This document shows, piece by piece, positions 33,729-45,854 of a DNA stretch of 64,000 nt. The stretch lies in contig JARFIW010001344.1 in NCBI GenBank assembly GCA_036346225.1, forward strand, positions 372,001 to 436,000. The letters run 5' to 3'. This DNA is from Platerodrilus igneus (Eukaryota > Arthropoda > Insecta > Coleoptera > Lycidae). Position 1 is the stretch's first letter. Every line of letters starts with the position of its first letter. The notes under the pieces were generated by a model. The model saw nothing but the letters and a program-made list of their open reading frames with translations, was not told the DNA's origin and made no database searches. A program made the position numbers and the translations under genes.

Positions 33729-34121
33729 TGTAGGGATGATAAGGTGATCTAGATATGTTAATTATAGGGAAGGACCAATTGCTTTTTGTAGCAATACCGA
33801 TGGCAGTGTAGCGGTTATGTAATAAATAAAGCAACTACGACAAACTAATTAATAAAGGGTATAAATACCTTAAAGCCTGTGCCGCTCTGGGCAATAAAAG
33901 TCACACACAAAAGGTTAGCGGACAACCAAGAACACGCACGTTTGGTGTGGTGTCGCTTCCAAAAGCTCTCATACAACTGTCTTCTGTAACGGTTCGAGTA
34001 CGACTCATTGTTACTTCGCGCACTCCCACTACCGGCATAAGGTTTCACTAAACACTGTAGAGTACCCGCACTATTGGTATGTATTGTCACCAATACCAAA
34101 TTGTTCGATGATGACGTAACA
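33729..34121 (-). repeat. BEL 3' LTR
   Basis: 393 bp from TGTAGGGATGATAAGG to GATGACGTAACA. It differs from the other LTR by a few substitutions and by 22 bp (aacggttcgagtacgactcatt region) absent from the other copy. On the minus strand a G-rich tract, ggtgggcgg, lies just inside it (34123-34131), the likely polypurine tract. Confidence 0.92.
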
Positions 34122-34359
34122 TACCGCCCACCAAATTCATAGAATTTTGAAAAGGAGGGAAGTAGGTTGGGTGAAGGAAATCACATGGGATTTGACCTTG
34201 CTAGGAAAACGGGTAACGAAAGATAAGGTAGTACACTACAGCGAGCGATATCACCAACTATGCAAAATAAAAAAATATATATAAATAAACAAATATTTAA
34301 AAATAATATACTACCATACATGCAAGAAATGTGTTTATACATCTAAACATAAAACAAAA

Positions 34360-37300
34360 TTAAAATACCGGTAGCGGTGCTAGTTTGACCAAAGGTCGTT
34401 TTAATGTGCCATGTGCAGTTTTGACTTCCGCGACACGTATAATACCGTCCGCACCGGGAAAGGTATTAATGATACGACCAAACTTCCATTGAAGTGGAGA
34501 AAGCTGGTCGTCCTTGATGAGGACAATAGTGTCCTTTCCAACTTGTCGCACATCTACCTTAGAGTGCCATTTAACCTTCTGATTCAGAGTATGTAAGTAC
34601 TCATGGCTCTAGCGAGCCCAAAAATCTTGGTGGAGTTTTTGCAGGAGTTTCCACCTGCTCTTTAATGATAAAACATTGTTTAAATGGTCCTCATCTGGTG
34701 GTGCAGAAAGAGGCTCCATAGTTAGGAAATGACCTGGTGTTAAGCAACGCAAGTCATTTGGATCCGAACTCAAAGCGCAGAGTGGCCTTGAATTTAGAAC
34801 AGATTCAATTTGGGTAAGAACTGTGTAAAGTTCCTCAAAGGTAAGTTTTTGTTCGCCGATTACGCGAGCTAGGTGTGTCTTCCGACTTCCGACTTAACAC
34901 CGTTTTTCCACAAGCCACCGAAGTAAGGGGCGCTAGGTGGATTAAACGACCACTTTATCTTTTCTGAGGTTACTGCACTATGCAGATAACTCGTAAGCTG
35001 ACGATAGGCACCTACAAAATTAGTTCCGCAATCACTAAATATTTGAAAAAAGCGTCCTCGACGTGCTATAAATCGTCGCAAAGCAGCAAGAAACGCGTCT
35101 GCCGACAAATCCGAAACAAGTTCAATATGTGCTGCCTTAGTGGCAAAACAAACAAAAATGCAAATATAGGCCTTAAGAGTTTTAGAGTCTCGTAGGCGGC
35201 TATCCTTTATAAAAAGAGGGCCAGCAAAATCAACACCAACAATACTGAACGGTTTGATTTGGGTAATACGTGCTGCCGGTAGGTCTCCCATAGGAGGAGT
35301 TACCAGGACCGGTTTGGTACGAAAACATCTATGACATGATGATAAATAACTTCGGATTGAGTTATTAATAGAGAGGATCCAAAAATTCTGTTGTATAAGA
35401 TACGCTGTGGTATTAACACCGGGATGGTAATACCTTTCGTGAGTTGACCGAATGATAAGTTTGGTTAATCGGTGCCGCTGAGGCAATAACGCAGGAAACT
35501 TTTCGAAATAGGAAAGCGAAGAATGTGTCAAGCGTCCACCTACTCTTAAGATATTTTGTGGATCAACAAATGGAGAAAGTTTTCGCAAGGTTTTAGGTAA
35601 TTTACGTTTTGACTTGATCGAAGCTATTTCCTTTGAAAATGTAACATTTTGTACATGCCGAACGATAATCATAAGAGAATTGTGTAATTCAATGTCTGTT
35701 AAGGGACCCGTATGACGTTGAGCCATGGGTTTAGAAAATCTATAAATGTAAGCCACGATGCCTTGGATTTCATATAACGATGAAAAGCGACTTAATAAAA
35801 TGTCAATGATGTTTGGATCTGTTTGAGCGACAAATGTTAGGATCTTCTTTTCTGTAGTTACCTCAGCAATTGAGGTTGACAATGTTGGTTGAGGCGACCA
35901 CGAGTCACTAGGGTAGTGAAGCCATTCAGGCCCCGCCCACCATAGCGAACATGAAATAACCGCGCTTGGCATTAATCCCCGAGATGCAGGATCAGCCGGA
36001 TTATGCAAAGATTTAATATAAAACCATCGACTAGGTGCAATGATTTCTTGAATGTGGCTAACACGGTTTGCCACAGAAGTTTTCCGACGAAAAGGTGGAG
36101 AACGTATCCAAGTGAGAGCGACCGTAGAATCACTCCACGCTGAAACATCGGAGATTTCAATCAAGCCTTGATAAGACCGAATGGTAAAAGAAAGTAAATC
36201 GGTTAATAAAACGGCGGCACATAATTCCAAACGTGGAGTGAAAATGCGCTTAATTGGAGCTACTTTTGTTTTAGCGGTTACAAAATGTACAGTTATTTCT
36301 CCAGTAGCTTGATTTATGAACTGGAAATATACTACCGCTGCATACCCTACCTCGCTAGCATCGCAAAACCCATGCAAATGACAAGTAAAAGGATCCGAAG
36401 GGGATAAACAACGTGGTAACTTTAATGACGATAATAACGGCAACTCTTCTTGATACTGTTGCCATTGAGACGAAATGTCTGCTGGTGGGATGTCATCCCA
36501 ATTTAAACCTAACATCCACAGATGCTGGATTAGGCGTTTCGCAAAAAGTGTTAGTGGGGCTAAAAATCCTAATGGATCATATATTCTGGCAACTTGCGAA
36601 AGTATGTTGCGCTTTGTACATATTGGGTTTAATGGTTTAACCCGAAATGAGAAAATATCTTCTGTAGGTGACCATTGAAGACCTCATATTTTTATTGATT
36701 CGTCAGAATCGAAATCGAGAGTAGTATATTGGCAAAAATCTGACGCAATGCCTTCCAAAATAGAAGCTGAATTAGAACTCCATTTTCGAAGTTCAAAACC
36801 AGCCAAATGCAAAAGTCGAATAAGCTGATCTTTAATTTCTCGGGCTGATTGTATAGAATCTCCACCGGCGACGAAATCGTCAATAGATAGATTTGACCGC
36901 ATAGCCTCAGCGGCTAACGGAAACCTTTTGCCTTCGTCAATGGCTAATTGCTGAAGGGTTTTATTGCTAGATAAGGCGATGACTTAATACCATAGGTCAC
37001 TGTATTAAGCTGATAAGTCGGAATGGGTTTTTCTGCGGAGAACCGCCAAACAATTAATTGAAACTTACGATGTTCTTCGGTAACCAAAATTTGTCGATAC
37101 ATTTGGCAAACATCACAAGTAAAAACAAAACGATGGGTACGAAATTTCAGTAAGATTGACGAAATGTCGTTTTGAAGACTAGGTCCAGCCAATTAAGTGT
37201 CATTAAGTGACACGTTGTTTTTAGCCTTTGCAGAGGCGTCAAAAACCACACGAATTTTAGAAGTATGACCTTCCTCTTTAAACACAGGGTGATGGGGTAA

Positions 37301-37720
37301 AAAATAATTATCGCTCCCAACGGGTGGAGAATCGAGTAATGCCATATGACCCGCATCAAGATAGTCCTGCATGAAATTGTTGTATTGTGCGCGTAGCTCT
37401 GGTTGAGCATGCAATTTGCGCTCTAACGAAAATAGTCGTTTTTTAGCCATGAATTATCAAAAATAGGCAAAGTATCGTTGAACGGTAACGCAACAATAAA
37501 ACGACCGCTAGGGTAACGAGAAAACGTGTTTTTAAAAATCAAATATGCCTTTTCTTCTTCTGGAGAAGTATAACTCTTGGATGGCAGCTCCTCTATCTCC
37601 CAAAAACGCCTTAGGGTCTGGTCGATAGGATCTTCTACAGAAGTAAAAAATGCTTGGACAGTATCACACTGCAAGCTTTTTGTGGGACCAATAATAGGAC
37701 AACCAAAAATTGTATTTATG
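34360..37720 (-). pseudogene. pol: BEL Pol: RT, RNase H, integrase, C-terminal domain
   Basis: Minus strand. 37674-37423 is the pre-RT region (RRFWEIEELPSK). RT follows in frames 37450-37193 (FKEEGHTSKIRVVFDAS), 37192-36944 (FTCDVCQMYRQI with the first catalytic Asp) and 36902-36684 (SIDDFVAGG at about 36876-36884, both Asp kept). Frame 36515-34869 (548 residues) holds the GFCDASEVGYAAVVY RNase H-like region, the HH-CC zinc site (ERYYHPGVN to CHRCF), and the integrase core with VGVDFAG and FSDCGTNF. The expected catalytic Glu in the GGLWE block is Lys (GGLWKNGVKS, codon 34905-34907). The frame breaks just after, at a small tandem duplication (gtcggaagtcggaag). The end, 34551-34360, is the DUF5641-like C-terminal domain. 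Stops and shifts also lie near 37440, 37193, 36940, 36680 and 34610. Confidence 0.9.
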
Positions 37721-38480
37721 GCGGCAGGCTAAAGAAATTTGCCATGTATAACAACGCCATTGATGATGAACGGATAAACATCTGCTCCAAGGAGCATGTC
37801 AATAGTTCCTGGAGAGTTCCAGGGGTCGGGTCTGCAAAGTGCAGGCCGCATAAGTGTTCCCAATTATTAGGAACTTCAACGCTAGGTAATTTGCCAGATA
37901 TTGACGAAAGCACAAAAGTTGTGATTTCAAGAGATTTTTCAGAGTCTAAAATAGAGCGAATGGTGCAGCTGACGGCACCCCTATAGACCGCTGAAGTTGT
38001 CTGCCTAAGTCCATAAATCGGAACTTGAGAACGTATGCGTGGAAGCCAAAGTTTGCTCACGCAATCGTCTCGAATAAAGTTAGCTTGGAAGCCAGGGTCT
38101 AAGAGTAATCTGATCGGTTTGTATTTACCAGAACGATCTTGAACTTCCACAACAGCAGTGGAGAGTAAGACAGTAACCCCAGGATTTAAATTCGTCTGTG
38201 AAGACAAAACATTTGCCGGAATAAGAGAGGCTGACTGCGTCCTATTGGCATTTTTATGCATAGGTGTAGCGGTCGGTTCAGCTGAACGGCTAGAAGCAGG
38301 TTGCGCTTCAAAATGTAGCAAGGTATGATGCGGCTTGGCGCAAGTTCGACAAGAGTTATAGGATTTGCATTGCATGGACGCATGGTCTGTACGTAAGCAA
38401 TTTAAACAGAGGCGTAAGCGTTTGGCAATGTCAAAACGTTCCGTCGGAGTTTTCTTTAGAAATGATTGACATCTGTAAAT
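37716..38480 (-). pseudogene. pro: BEL zinc knuckles and aspartic protease
   Basis: Zinc-knuckle Cys/His sets just upstream (CPSCKGNHLIYRC, CLNCLRTDHASMQC, then CRTCAKPHHTLLHF) lead into the retropepsin-like DUF1758 region (VLLSTAVVEVQD, then LLLDPGFQANFI). In the family the active site reads DSG or DTG. Here it is D-P-G, so activity is doubtful. The frame is open from 38480 to 37716, with a shift from the gag frame near 38490. Confidence 0.82.
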
Positions 38481-39490
38481 TAAGTGATTGCCTTTGCAAG
38501 AAGGACAATGGTGCGAAAATGAATTTTTGAGTCACTGGATCTAATTGGTGTATCGAGTGAAACTACGTTAGGCACTGATGTGTGAGATGTATGAACAGTC
38601 GTCGAATAAAAAACAGCTGCGGTTGAAGAAAAGGTTTCCAACGCTGCACATTGTTGAGTTAAAAAATATCTCAAATCATCGAACTTGGGTATTTGTTTCG
38701 GATCCGATTGGAGTTCAAAGCGTTTTCTAGTAAACGGATCGAGTTTTTCTAAAAGGAAATCGACCAGAATGAAGTTCCAATGTTCAGTAGGAAATTTTAA
38801 ATTAGTTAGAACAGCAAGGTTCTCTGAAAAACAATTAATAAGTGCCCTAAGTTTCTTAGGGTCTTCTGATTTTAAAGGTGGAAAGTCTTTCATAGTTTTC
38901 CAATGCAAAGTTGCTAATAAACGTGGATTGCTAAATCGCTCACGCGAGACATTATATGAAATAATAAAATTATCCCCCGAAACAGGTACCGATTTAACAA
39001 TTTTCAAAGACTCCCCGCTACAGCAATTAATAAGGTAATTTAGTTTCTCAATATTGGTCAGCGAAGCATTATTATAAACCAGACTGTCAAATAAATCAAT
39101 AAAAGATGAGAATTCAGTTACCTCATTATTAAAATGTGGGAGCTTTAACGGTAACAATTTTGATGCCGTACTGCTTGATGTACTTTCAATAATTTGTGGT
39201 GCTTGCATTTCTTGCAGCGTTTCAAGATGGAGCAGTATGCAATAATAAGCAGCATCTACCTCTTTCCGTAAAGCGCTGAAAGCTAATAATTCTACATCGT
39301 TACATGAAGCTAAGACATCAATTAAAACTATTAAAATTGGGGTAAATGTCATTTACTCCCCTTGTTTGAATATAGAATAACATTTTTAAACTTGAATCAG
39401 TTTGTATAGCGTTGCCCAGTTCCAAGATCTCGATAATCCTTATTTTAAATAATTCGAGTTGTGCTAAATCGGTCTTTTTCAGAGCCATAA
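38480..39490 (-). pseudogene. gag: BEL Gag
   Basis: A first ATG at 39490 gives MALKKTDLAQLELFKIRI, running to about 39340 in one frame. The main frame 39352-38480 then continues (LRKEVDAAYYCILLHLE, LPLKLPHFNNEVTEFSSFIDLF, NIEKLNYLINCCSGESL). The LPLKLPHF...F..F.D.F pattern is the DUF1759 capsid-type gag of BEL/Pao. Frameshift near 39345. Confidence 0.82.
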
Positions 39491-40150
39491 TGACACTGTT
39501 AGTCTGAAAGACCTACAATAAAATGCTGTAAACGGTAACCGCTCAGCTGTGCGCTGAGAAATATTAAATATTATGGTTGTTGTTCAAGCACGAAAATGTA
39601 AAATAGCGCATAAATCAATAAATCACGTTTATGACTATTAGCCTCCAATGGGTATTAAGAAACACGTCGAAAACCTAGCGGTTTGTCAAATTATTACAAA
39701 GCGTTTAGATAAAATTTACAGTTTACAACGGGCGGCCTTTAACATAAAAGATCACAGGAACATGTGGCTAACATATTGCAAGAAAGGTTGCAGTTTTACA
39801 GATTTATTACCCTTTGCAGATGTATTCAATATTTTACTGCAAACCGATTAAAGGGTTGTATGTGATACTAAAAACGCGCAATGGCTTTTAATGCAAATTA
39901 GCAAATTTTATATTAAAGGATTTGTTTGTAATTAACTGCTTGGTTTAATTACGGCAAAATCGCTTAATTTAATGTAAAGAGAGTATATAGCTAATATTGT
40001 ACATATTTTAACCCGCTAAATATGGGGTTTGAACACAAATTTAAAGCTAAAATAAATAATTAAAACACGCTTGCTGAAATGCAAAAAGTTGAAGACATGC
40101 GTATAAAACCATAGGACTAGTGAAATCCGGGTCGAATTAGGACCAACAAA
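39491..40150 (-). other. BEL 5' leader with probable primer-binding site
   Basis: Non-coding region between the 5' LTR and gag. Next to the LTR on the minus strand, after a 5-base spacer, TGGTCCTAATTCGACCCGG (complement of 40127-40145) looks like a tRNA 3' end complement: TGG for CCA, and a TTCGA-like T-loop core. Which tRNA I cannot tell. A 67-codon plus-strand frame at 39648 is probably chance. Confidence 0.6.
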
Positions 40151-40521
40151 TGTACGGATGATAAGGTGATCAAGATATGTTAATTATAGGGAAGGACCAA
40201 TTGCTTTTTGTAGCAATACCGATGGCAGTGTAGCGGTTATGTAATAAATAAAGCAACTACGACAAACTACTTAATAAAGGGTATAAATACCTTAAAACCT
40301 GTGCCTCTCTGGGCAATAAAAGTCACACACAAAAGGTTAGCGGACAACCAAGAACACGCACGTTTGGTGTGGTGTCGCTTCCAAAAGCTCTCATACAACT
40401 GTCTTCTGTGTTACTTCGCGCACTTCCACTACCGGCATAAGGTTTCACTAAACACTGTAGAGTACCCGTACTAATGGTATTTATTGTCACCAATACCAAA
40501 CTGTTCGATGATGACGTAACA
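40151..40521 (-). repeat. BEL 5' LTR
   Basis: 371 bp, TGTACGGATGATAAGG to GATGACGTAACA. Same sequence as 33729-34121 except for a 22-bp gap and scattered substitutions. ATACG follows at 40522-40526. Confidence 0.92.
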
Positions 40522-40712
40522 ATACGTTCTAAGGCATTTCTGGGGAATAGTACGGAAAAAAAGGTAGAAGTAGACCGAGATAAGACTTTTGCATGCTGAT
40601 AAGTATAGATACAGACTGTGCAAATTTCAGCAAAATGTGAAGGTTAGTTCAGAATAGGAAATAATGAGGGTATGCGTCTAACCAGTTCCAGGACTGAAGA
40701 CCTAATGATGAT
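40522..40712 (+). mobile_element. LINE-B copy, right part
   Basis: Starts with the duplicated ATACG and continues ttctaaggcatttctggggaa, then the LINE 3' coding end (ccagttccaggactga) and the aacctaatgatga-type tail. It completes the copy broken at 33728. Confidence 0.82.
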
Positions 40713-41903
40713 GATCACGTTATAGAATCTAAGTTACAGTTTACTTCAATTTTTCATCTGTTTGTAGAATGAAAGTTCTCTGATTATCATGGAAGTTTCA
40801 ACTTTCCATGAGCATATGAACTTTCAAGTTTAGGGTTTGTTTTATTTATTATATTTACAAAATATATGCAGATAAAAGTAATAAAACGGATTTTTTATCA
40901 AAGCGATTTTAGAACTATATTGTGCAATACCAAGTGCAATGTTGATCTTATTGACTACAGAATGGTATTCATGTGTATTTGTTCTTAATTCTGTTTGAAA
41001 TCGTTCTTAAATTTAAAAATAGGAACTTGGTAATACTTTTTGCATATACTTCGTCAAAAGGTGTTTGTTTACTCATACAATCCCATCGTCAACCGAAACA
41101 TCGTTATACAAATAATTATATATTTTTCAGTACTTGAAGTATCTTCTGTAGGTCTATCAAATTTTGGATTATCATATTTCTAAAACATTTGAAACTTTCT
41201 CACAAGTAAAGTTTTTTATCGCGAATTTTTATAACTTTACACTAATGTCGCCACTCTTGTAACAACATAAACATGCGGTAACAACTGCGAAAACATTCAG
41301 ATATATTATGGTTTACTTTTTCCTATTATGCAGACAAAACGTTTAGTAACGCAGTTTTGCTTTAGAAAACGCCGTCAAGATGTTAAAAGGAGATTTTCCA
41401 GTAATAAGACCTAAACAAAAGGCTAAGATTGTGCCACCTATCCACGATTAATTAAAAATAAACAAAAGGGAAGACCTCATTGAATAAAGGATGACTAAAA
41501 GCGGAACTAGGAATTACTAAATTTTGCTATCTAAATGTTTTTTATAATTTACATTAATCTTTGGAAACAGTTTAAGCACGTTAATTTTTACTGGTAATTA
41601 ATATAAACCTAAAAAAAGTGAAACACACATTAGTATCTACAAGAAATTAAAAATACGTAAAATAAAATTAGCTTGGAGCAAGTGACTAGCAAGCTATTGC
41701 TAACTCGTTTATATTATATTACATCAATCGCTGGAAAATACTAAATTGCTGCACAAATAACATTAATACAGTGTTCCCTTAGTTTTGAATCCATTGTTAA
41801 AAAAACTTCCAATTAATGTTGGTGATATCTAAACGTTTTTAATCTCCTGAACAAACACAATTCGATAACCAAAAGAAATGAAGATCGTAAATTTAATATC
41901 CTT
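40713..41903. other. Gene-free AT-rich stretch
   Basis: Nothing supported. Several short inverted phrases (gaaagttctctgattatcatggaagtttcaa region near 40770) but no clear element. Confidence 0.5.

Positions 41904-41949
<46 letters not shown>
41904..41949. repeat. (AT)n microsatellite
   Basis: Mostly pure AT dinucleotide run immediately left of the next element. Confidence 0.93.
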
Positions 41950-41950
<1 letters not shown>

Positions 41951-42449
41951 CTGTAGTAGCCCTCTACTAGTTACTCCTCTAGTAGTTACCGCTTGAAACG
42001 AACGGACGTGTTTTTCAGTGCTCCCGCTTCTGCAGTAAACAAGTAAGTTTTTTGCTATTTATTATTGTTTTATTATAGTTTAAGCTTGTCTTTTTATTGC
42101 ATTTTACTTGTTATTATTGTGTGCCGTTAATTTTAATATACAGGGCATTAAATAAAATCAAAATAATAATTTAATCTGTTAAATACTAAATAAAAACCGC
42201 GTTTTAACTTAAATTTTAACTAAAATTCGCGTTTAAAAATAAACTAAATCAAATTTCGGGCTAATAAATCAATAACCAATAACCAAACACCCCAAAATAA
42301 TTTCAAATAATAATTTAAAAAGGCGTTTTTAATAAATTTATTGAAAAATCTAGTAAATCGGGTTCAAAAACCGCGTAAAACAAGCAAATAAATTTGGGAA
42401 AATTATATAACGTGCGTGTAATAAAATAACAATTTAAAAACCAAAATCT

Positions 42450-44424
42450 AGGCCCTTTTAATAAAAGAAAATGAAATCGACATCGGGTTCATACAGGAAC
42501 CGCACCTGTATGGCCACAAAATAACAGGTTTTTGGAGGGGAGTTACCGTCTTACACGCAAATAGCAAACGACCGCACAGCGGAATAATAATAAATAATGG
42601 GACGTGCGCCGGGATAATATTAAACAATTTGTCCAACGAGTTTATAACTACCGCGGAAATAAAAACAGGGACAAACACGTTCTACGTGATAAGCGCGTAC
42701 CTTCCACCAGTCGACTCCCGTCGGGAAAATCCTCAAACCGAGGACTTAATAAATCACATCGAATGCATTTTTCGCCAAATTGAAAGGAATAGAAAACTAA
42801 TAATCCGGGGAGACTTTAATGCTAAGTCACCGTTATGGGGTAGCCCTATAGAAAACAATAGGGGTTCGCAGGTTGCTGATCTTTTAACGGAATGGGATCT
42901 TAGTGTGATAAACACTAATGATTCACCTACGTTTGAGGGGCATAGAGGCAGCAGTTTTATTGATATTACTGCAGCCTCGCACGACATGTTAGAAATCGTT
43001 TGTGATTGGAAATTAAGGTCGGACGAGGAAACGCTCTCTGACCATAAATTATAACATGGGACGTTGAAAACAAAACAAGCGCAAACGAGCAGCTAATTAT
43101 ATTTCCGAGGTTCTGTAATAAAAAAGCAAATTGGGAACGGTTTAAACAAAAATTTGGCGAAAGTATCCCAGCGCTCGAAAACGAGCTATTTAACTGCCGA
43201 GAGGCAGACGAAATAGAAACACTCGCGAAAAATTTAAACGACGCAGTGGTAGACGCATCGTCGTACTCCATGCCGCGAAAGAAAACATTTAAAGACAACG
43301 TACCCTGGTGGACCCGGGAACTAACCACCAAGCGGGCAGAAACGCGTAACCTAAGGCGCCGCTATCAACGCGCTTCGGGAAATATAAAAGAACAACGGAG
43401 AATAGAATACAATCAAAGTTACCGCGAAGAAAAGTTATTAATAGAAAAAACGCGAACAAATAAATTTAAAGAATTCTGCACGCGAAACTCACAGAAAGAA
43501 CCTTGGGGAACCGCATACCGCGTAATAAGGGGTAAACAACAAAAAATCGCGCTCGGTAACATAAGAAAGACAAATGGCGAATATACGGAAGATTTTAAAA
43601 CCACGGCGGAATATTTATTAGAAAAAAAAGGGAGGTGTTTCGGTATCAAACCCAAACTCGCAAACTGGAGCACTATCTTCCAGTGCGAATTGGTAGCAAT
43701 ACGAGAGGCAATCGATTACGTCATAAACCACACGGGCAGAGATGAATATTATATAATCAACGACAGCAAATCAGCGCTGGCGGCTTTGACAAACATGAAC
43801 ACCTTAACAAACCTCCAGGCGGACGTCTGGAGGATAGCGCATACGGCGCTCGAGTTTCGACGTTTAAAGTTCTGTTGGGTTAGGTCGCACGATGGTAACG
43901 TAGGGAACGATAGGGCTGATGAATTAGCTAAAGAGGCCGCGACGGGCAATTTTTGGATATCACATTCGTCGATGCCGAGGTCTTTAATTAAAAGAAAGCT
44001 GCGCGAAAAGTCAATCAGACAATGGGAAGAGAGGTGGAACAACGCTGCCACGAGCAGGTTGACCCACAAATTCATGCCGAGCTTAGATGCTAGAAGTAAT
44101 ATCGAGGTAGAATTCGATCATAAAATGGTGCAACTGATAACAGGGCACGGTGCCCTAAAAGCGTATTTACAGAGATTCGGTTTAACCGACAACGACCGCT
44201 GCGGATGCGGTGAGGGCGCAGAAAGAGCAGAGCACGTGCTCTTCGGCTGCGCGCTTGAGGCGGCAAATCAAGGGTTAGATGATAGCATATTAGCTATCCT
44301 AGGTTTAGTATGGCCAAAGAGCCTAGAGGAAGTTGGGGAAGTGGCTAACCAGAAGGCGTTCTGGAGAGCCTTTAAAGAGTTCGCGGAAAAGGTCGCGAGA
44401 TTAGACGGCGATAACCGCGCGTGA
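42450..44424 (+). pseudogene. LINE ORF2 with RT deleted: endonuclease fused to RNase H
   Basis: A 5'-truncated endonuclease opens after a stop: NEIDIGFIQEPHLYG, then VISAYLPPVDSR, IRGDFNAKSPLWG and TLSDHKL at 43052, where a single frameshift occurs. The linker (VPWWTRELTTKRAETRNLRR, then AYRVIRGKQ) is open from 43246. At about 43640 it jumps (EYLLEKKGRCFGIK) directly into RNase H (FQCELVAIREAI, IINDSKSALAAL, VRSHDGNVGNDRADEL), and on to the C-terminal zinc region (CGCGEGAERAEHVLFGC), stopping at 44424. The whole RT, normally several hundred residues, and the first RNase H Asp (TDGS) are missing, yet the frame is kept for 392 residues. Such a copy could only move with help. Confidence 0.85.
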
Positions 44425-45840
44425 TTCGGAAAGGGGGGAGGGAGAATTGGAAATTTTAGATTTTGACCTGGCGTTAAATGATATGAGTTTGGTAACCAAA
44501 ACCTGTATTTAAATAATTAAAAAAACAGGGATAAAAAATAAATAAAAACAAAAACTAACAAAAAAAATTAAACAAAAACTAAAAAAAACAAAAAGAATTA
44601 TCATAATATTTATATGCACGACAACCCCCGCACCATTAATACAATCACTATGACCACTATATAACCTTATACGCGCGGAAATCTGGAATAAATAAAATTT
44701 AAAGCTTAATCCGGGCAAATAAATAAATAAGAACATATAAATCAAAAACCCTCATTAAATTAAATCAATGAAATAAACAAAGGAATTAAATAATTAATAA
44801 AATAGAGTGAAACCGCGCATCCCTCCAGGACTTAAAAGTGAAGTGATAGTGATTGTGACCTGCCAGGACGATTAGTGCATACCCACCGGAACTTTAGCAG
44901 TGCATATCCATTTCCCCCTAGTAGTAAGTTTAAATGTATCCAGACGACCAGATCTTCGGATGCTGGAGAAATATACTAACGAGGTAAAAACAAAATTGTG
45001 GCGGTTGCGCTCGCATAAGCATTGATTTATGATAATTAGTAGATTTGAATTAATTTAACGAGCACATTTTGTGCGTAATGGCGCTAGCCGGTATAATGCT
45101 TATGCGAGTTCACCTGATAATTTGGGTTATGCTTTTTGCAATTTTATGCACTGGTCAACGCTTATTGCTTATAGATGTTTATTTATATATTTACATAAAT
45201 ATTTATATTTATTTTTATATTTATATTTTTGCCTGCTTTTATTGTTTGTGGTTTGATATTATTTGTTTGACGTTTTGCCGCCATTTTTGGTGGCAGCTTA
45301 TATATAGGAAGGAAGATTGTCTGAGAAGATTGTAATTACAATATAAATCAGTTAGGGAATGATAGGGAAAGCTAGGGACGGACTTATGCTAACAAATTAC
45401 TTAGACTAGGGAAAACAGATGTGTAAATTTGTAGGGCAGGTAAAATAGCTGGATTCACTATTAATATTTGGCGTATTCTTAGAAAATTTAAATCCAGTTT
45501 AAATTAGCTAGCTAGATTTGGATAGTTTAAAGTCGACCCTTCAGGTCGCACCGGTAAGCAGAGCTGGCGGCTGCTATCCGTCATTACGGATCCCTCCCCA
45601 TTCATTTTGTTTGTGTCTTGTTGATCGGGTACACTCCAAATCAACGCTAGGGATACCATCAATCAAACTCTATTTTAAGTTTTTGTTTCAATTGTTAGAT
45701 TTTTATTTAGGATGTGTTAATTTTGAAGTTAGAATAATTAGGAGCACGTTTATATTTTCGAGTTTGAGCCCAGTGTAGTACCTTCGGGTGGAGCATTGGG
45801 GACGTGGCCGCAAGCATAGCGGCCCTTAATTAAATTATAA
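44425..45840 (+). other. Long 3' non-coding part of the RT-less LINE
   Basis: 1.4 kb without a supported gene. It contains a perfect inverted pair, CTCGCATAAGCATT at 45010-45023 and its complement at 45095-45108, which would form a 14-bp stem with a 71-base loop. Ile/Tyr-rich frames at 45069-45335 are translations of TAT-rich sequence. Confidence 0.55.
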
Positions 45841-45854
45841 TGTAGTAGCCCTCT

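Larger units (their letters stand above)
33729..40521 (-). mobile_element. BEL/Pao LTR retrotransposon, 6.8 kb
   Basis: Two LTRs (33729-34121 and 40151-40521) with TG...CA ends enclose gag, protease, RT, RNase H and integrase in that order on the minus strand. Duplicated target ATACG flanks it. The order of domains, the DUF1759-like gag and the RT motif place it in BEL/Pao. It is inserted into a LINE-B copy whose halves remain on each side. Confidence 0.93.
41952..45854 (+). mobile_element. Internally deleted R1/LOA-like LINE with 14-bp flanking repeat
   Basis: TGTAGTAGCCCTCT occurs at 41952-41965 and again at 45841-45854. Between them lie a roughly 480-bp leader, an EN-RNase H coding region (42450-44424) and a 1.4-kb non-coding 3' part. 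The repeats best fit a target-site duplication of a LINE insertion. Alternatively they are the starts of two related LTR-like ends, since sequence after 45854 has an ataaacgttctacttaacg block like an LTR polyadenylation region. Confidence 0.65.

Noticed and set aside
33845..34099. 84-codon frame in the BEL LTR
   Set aside because: It lies wholly in the LTR, and the other LTR breaks it with a 22-bp gap.
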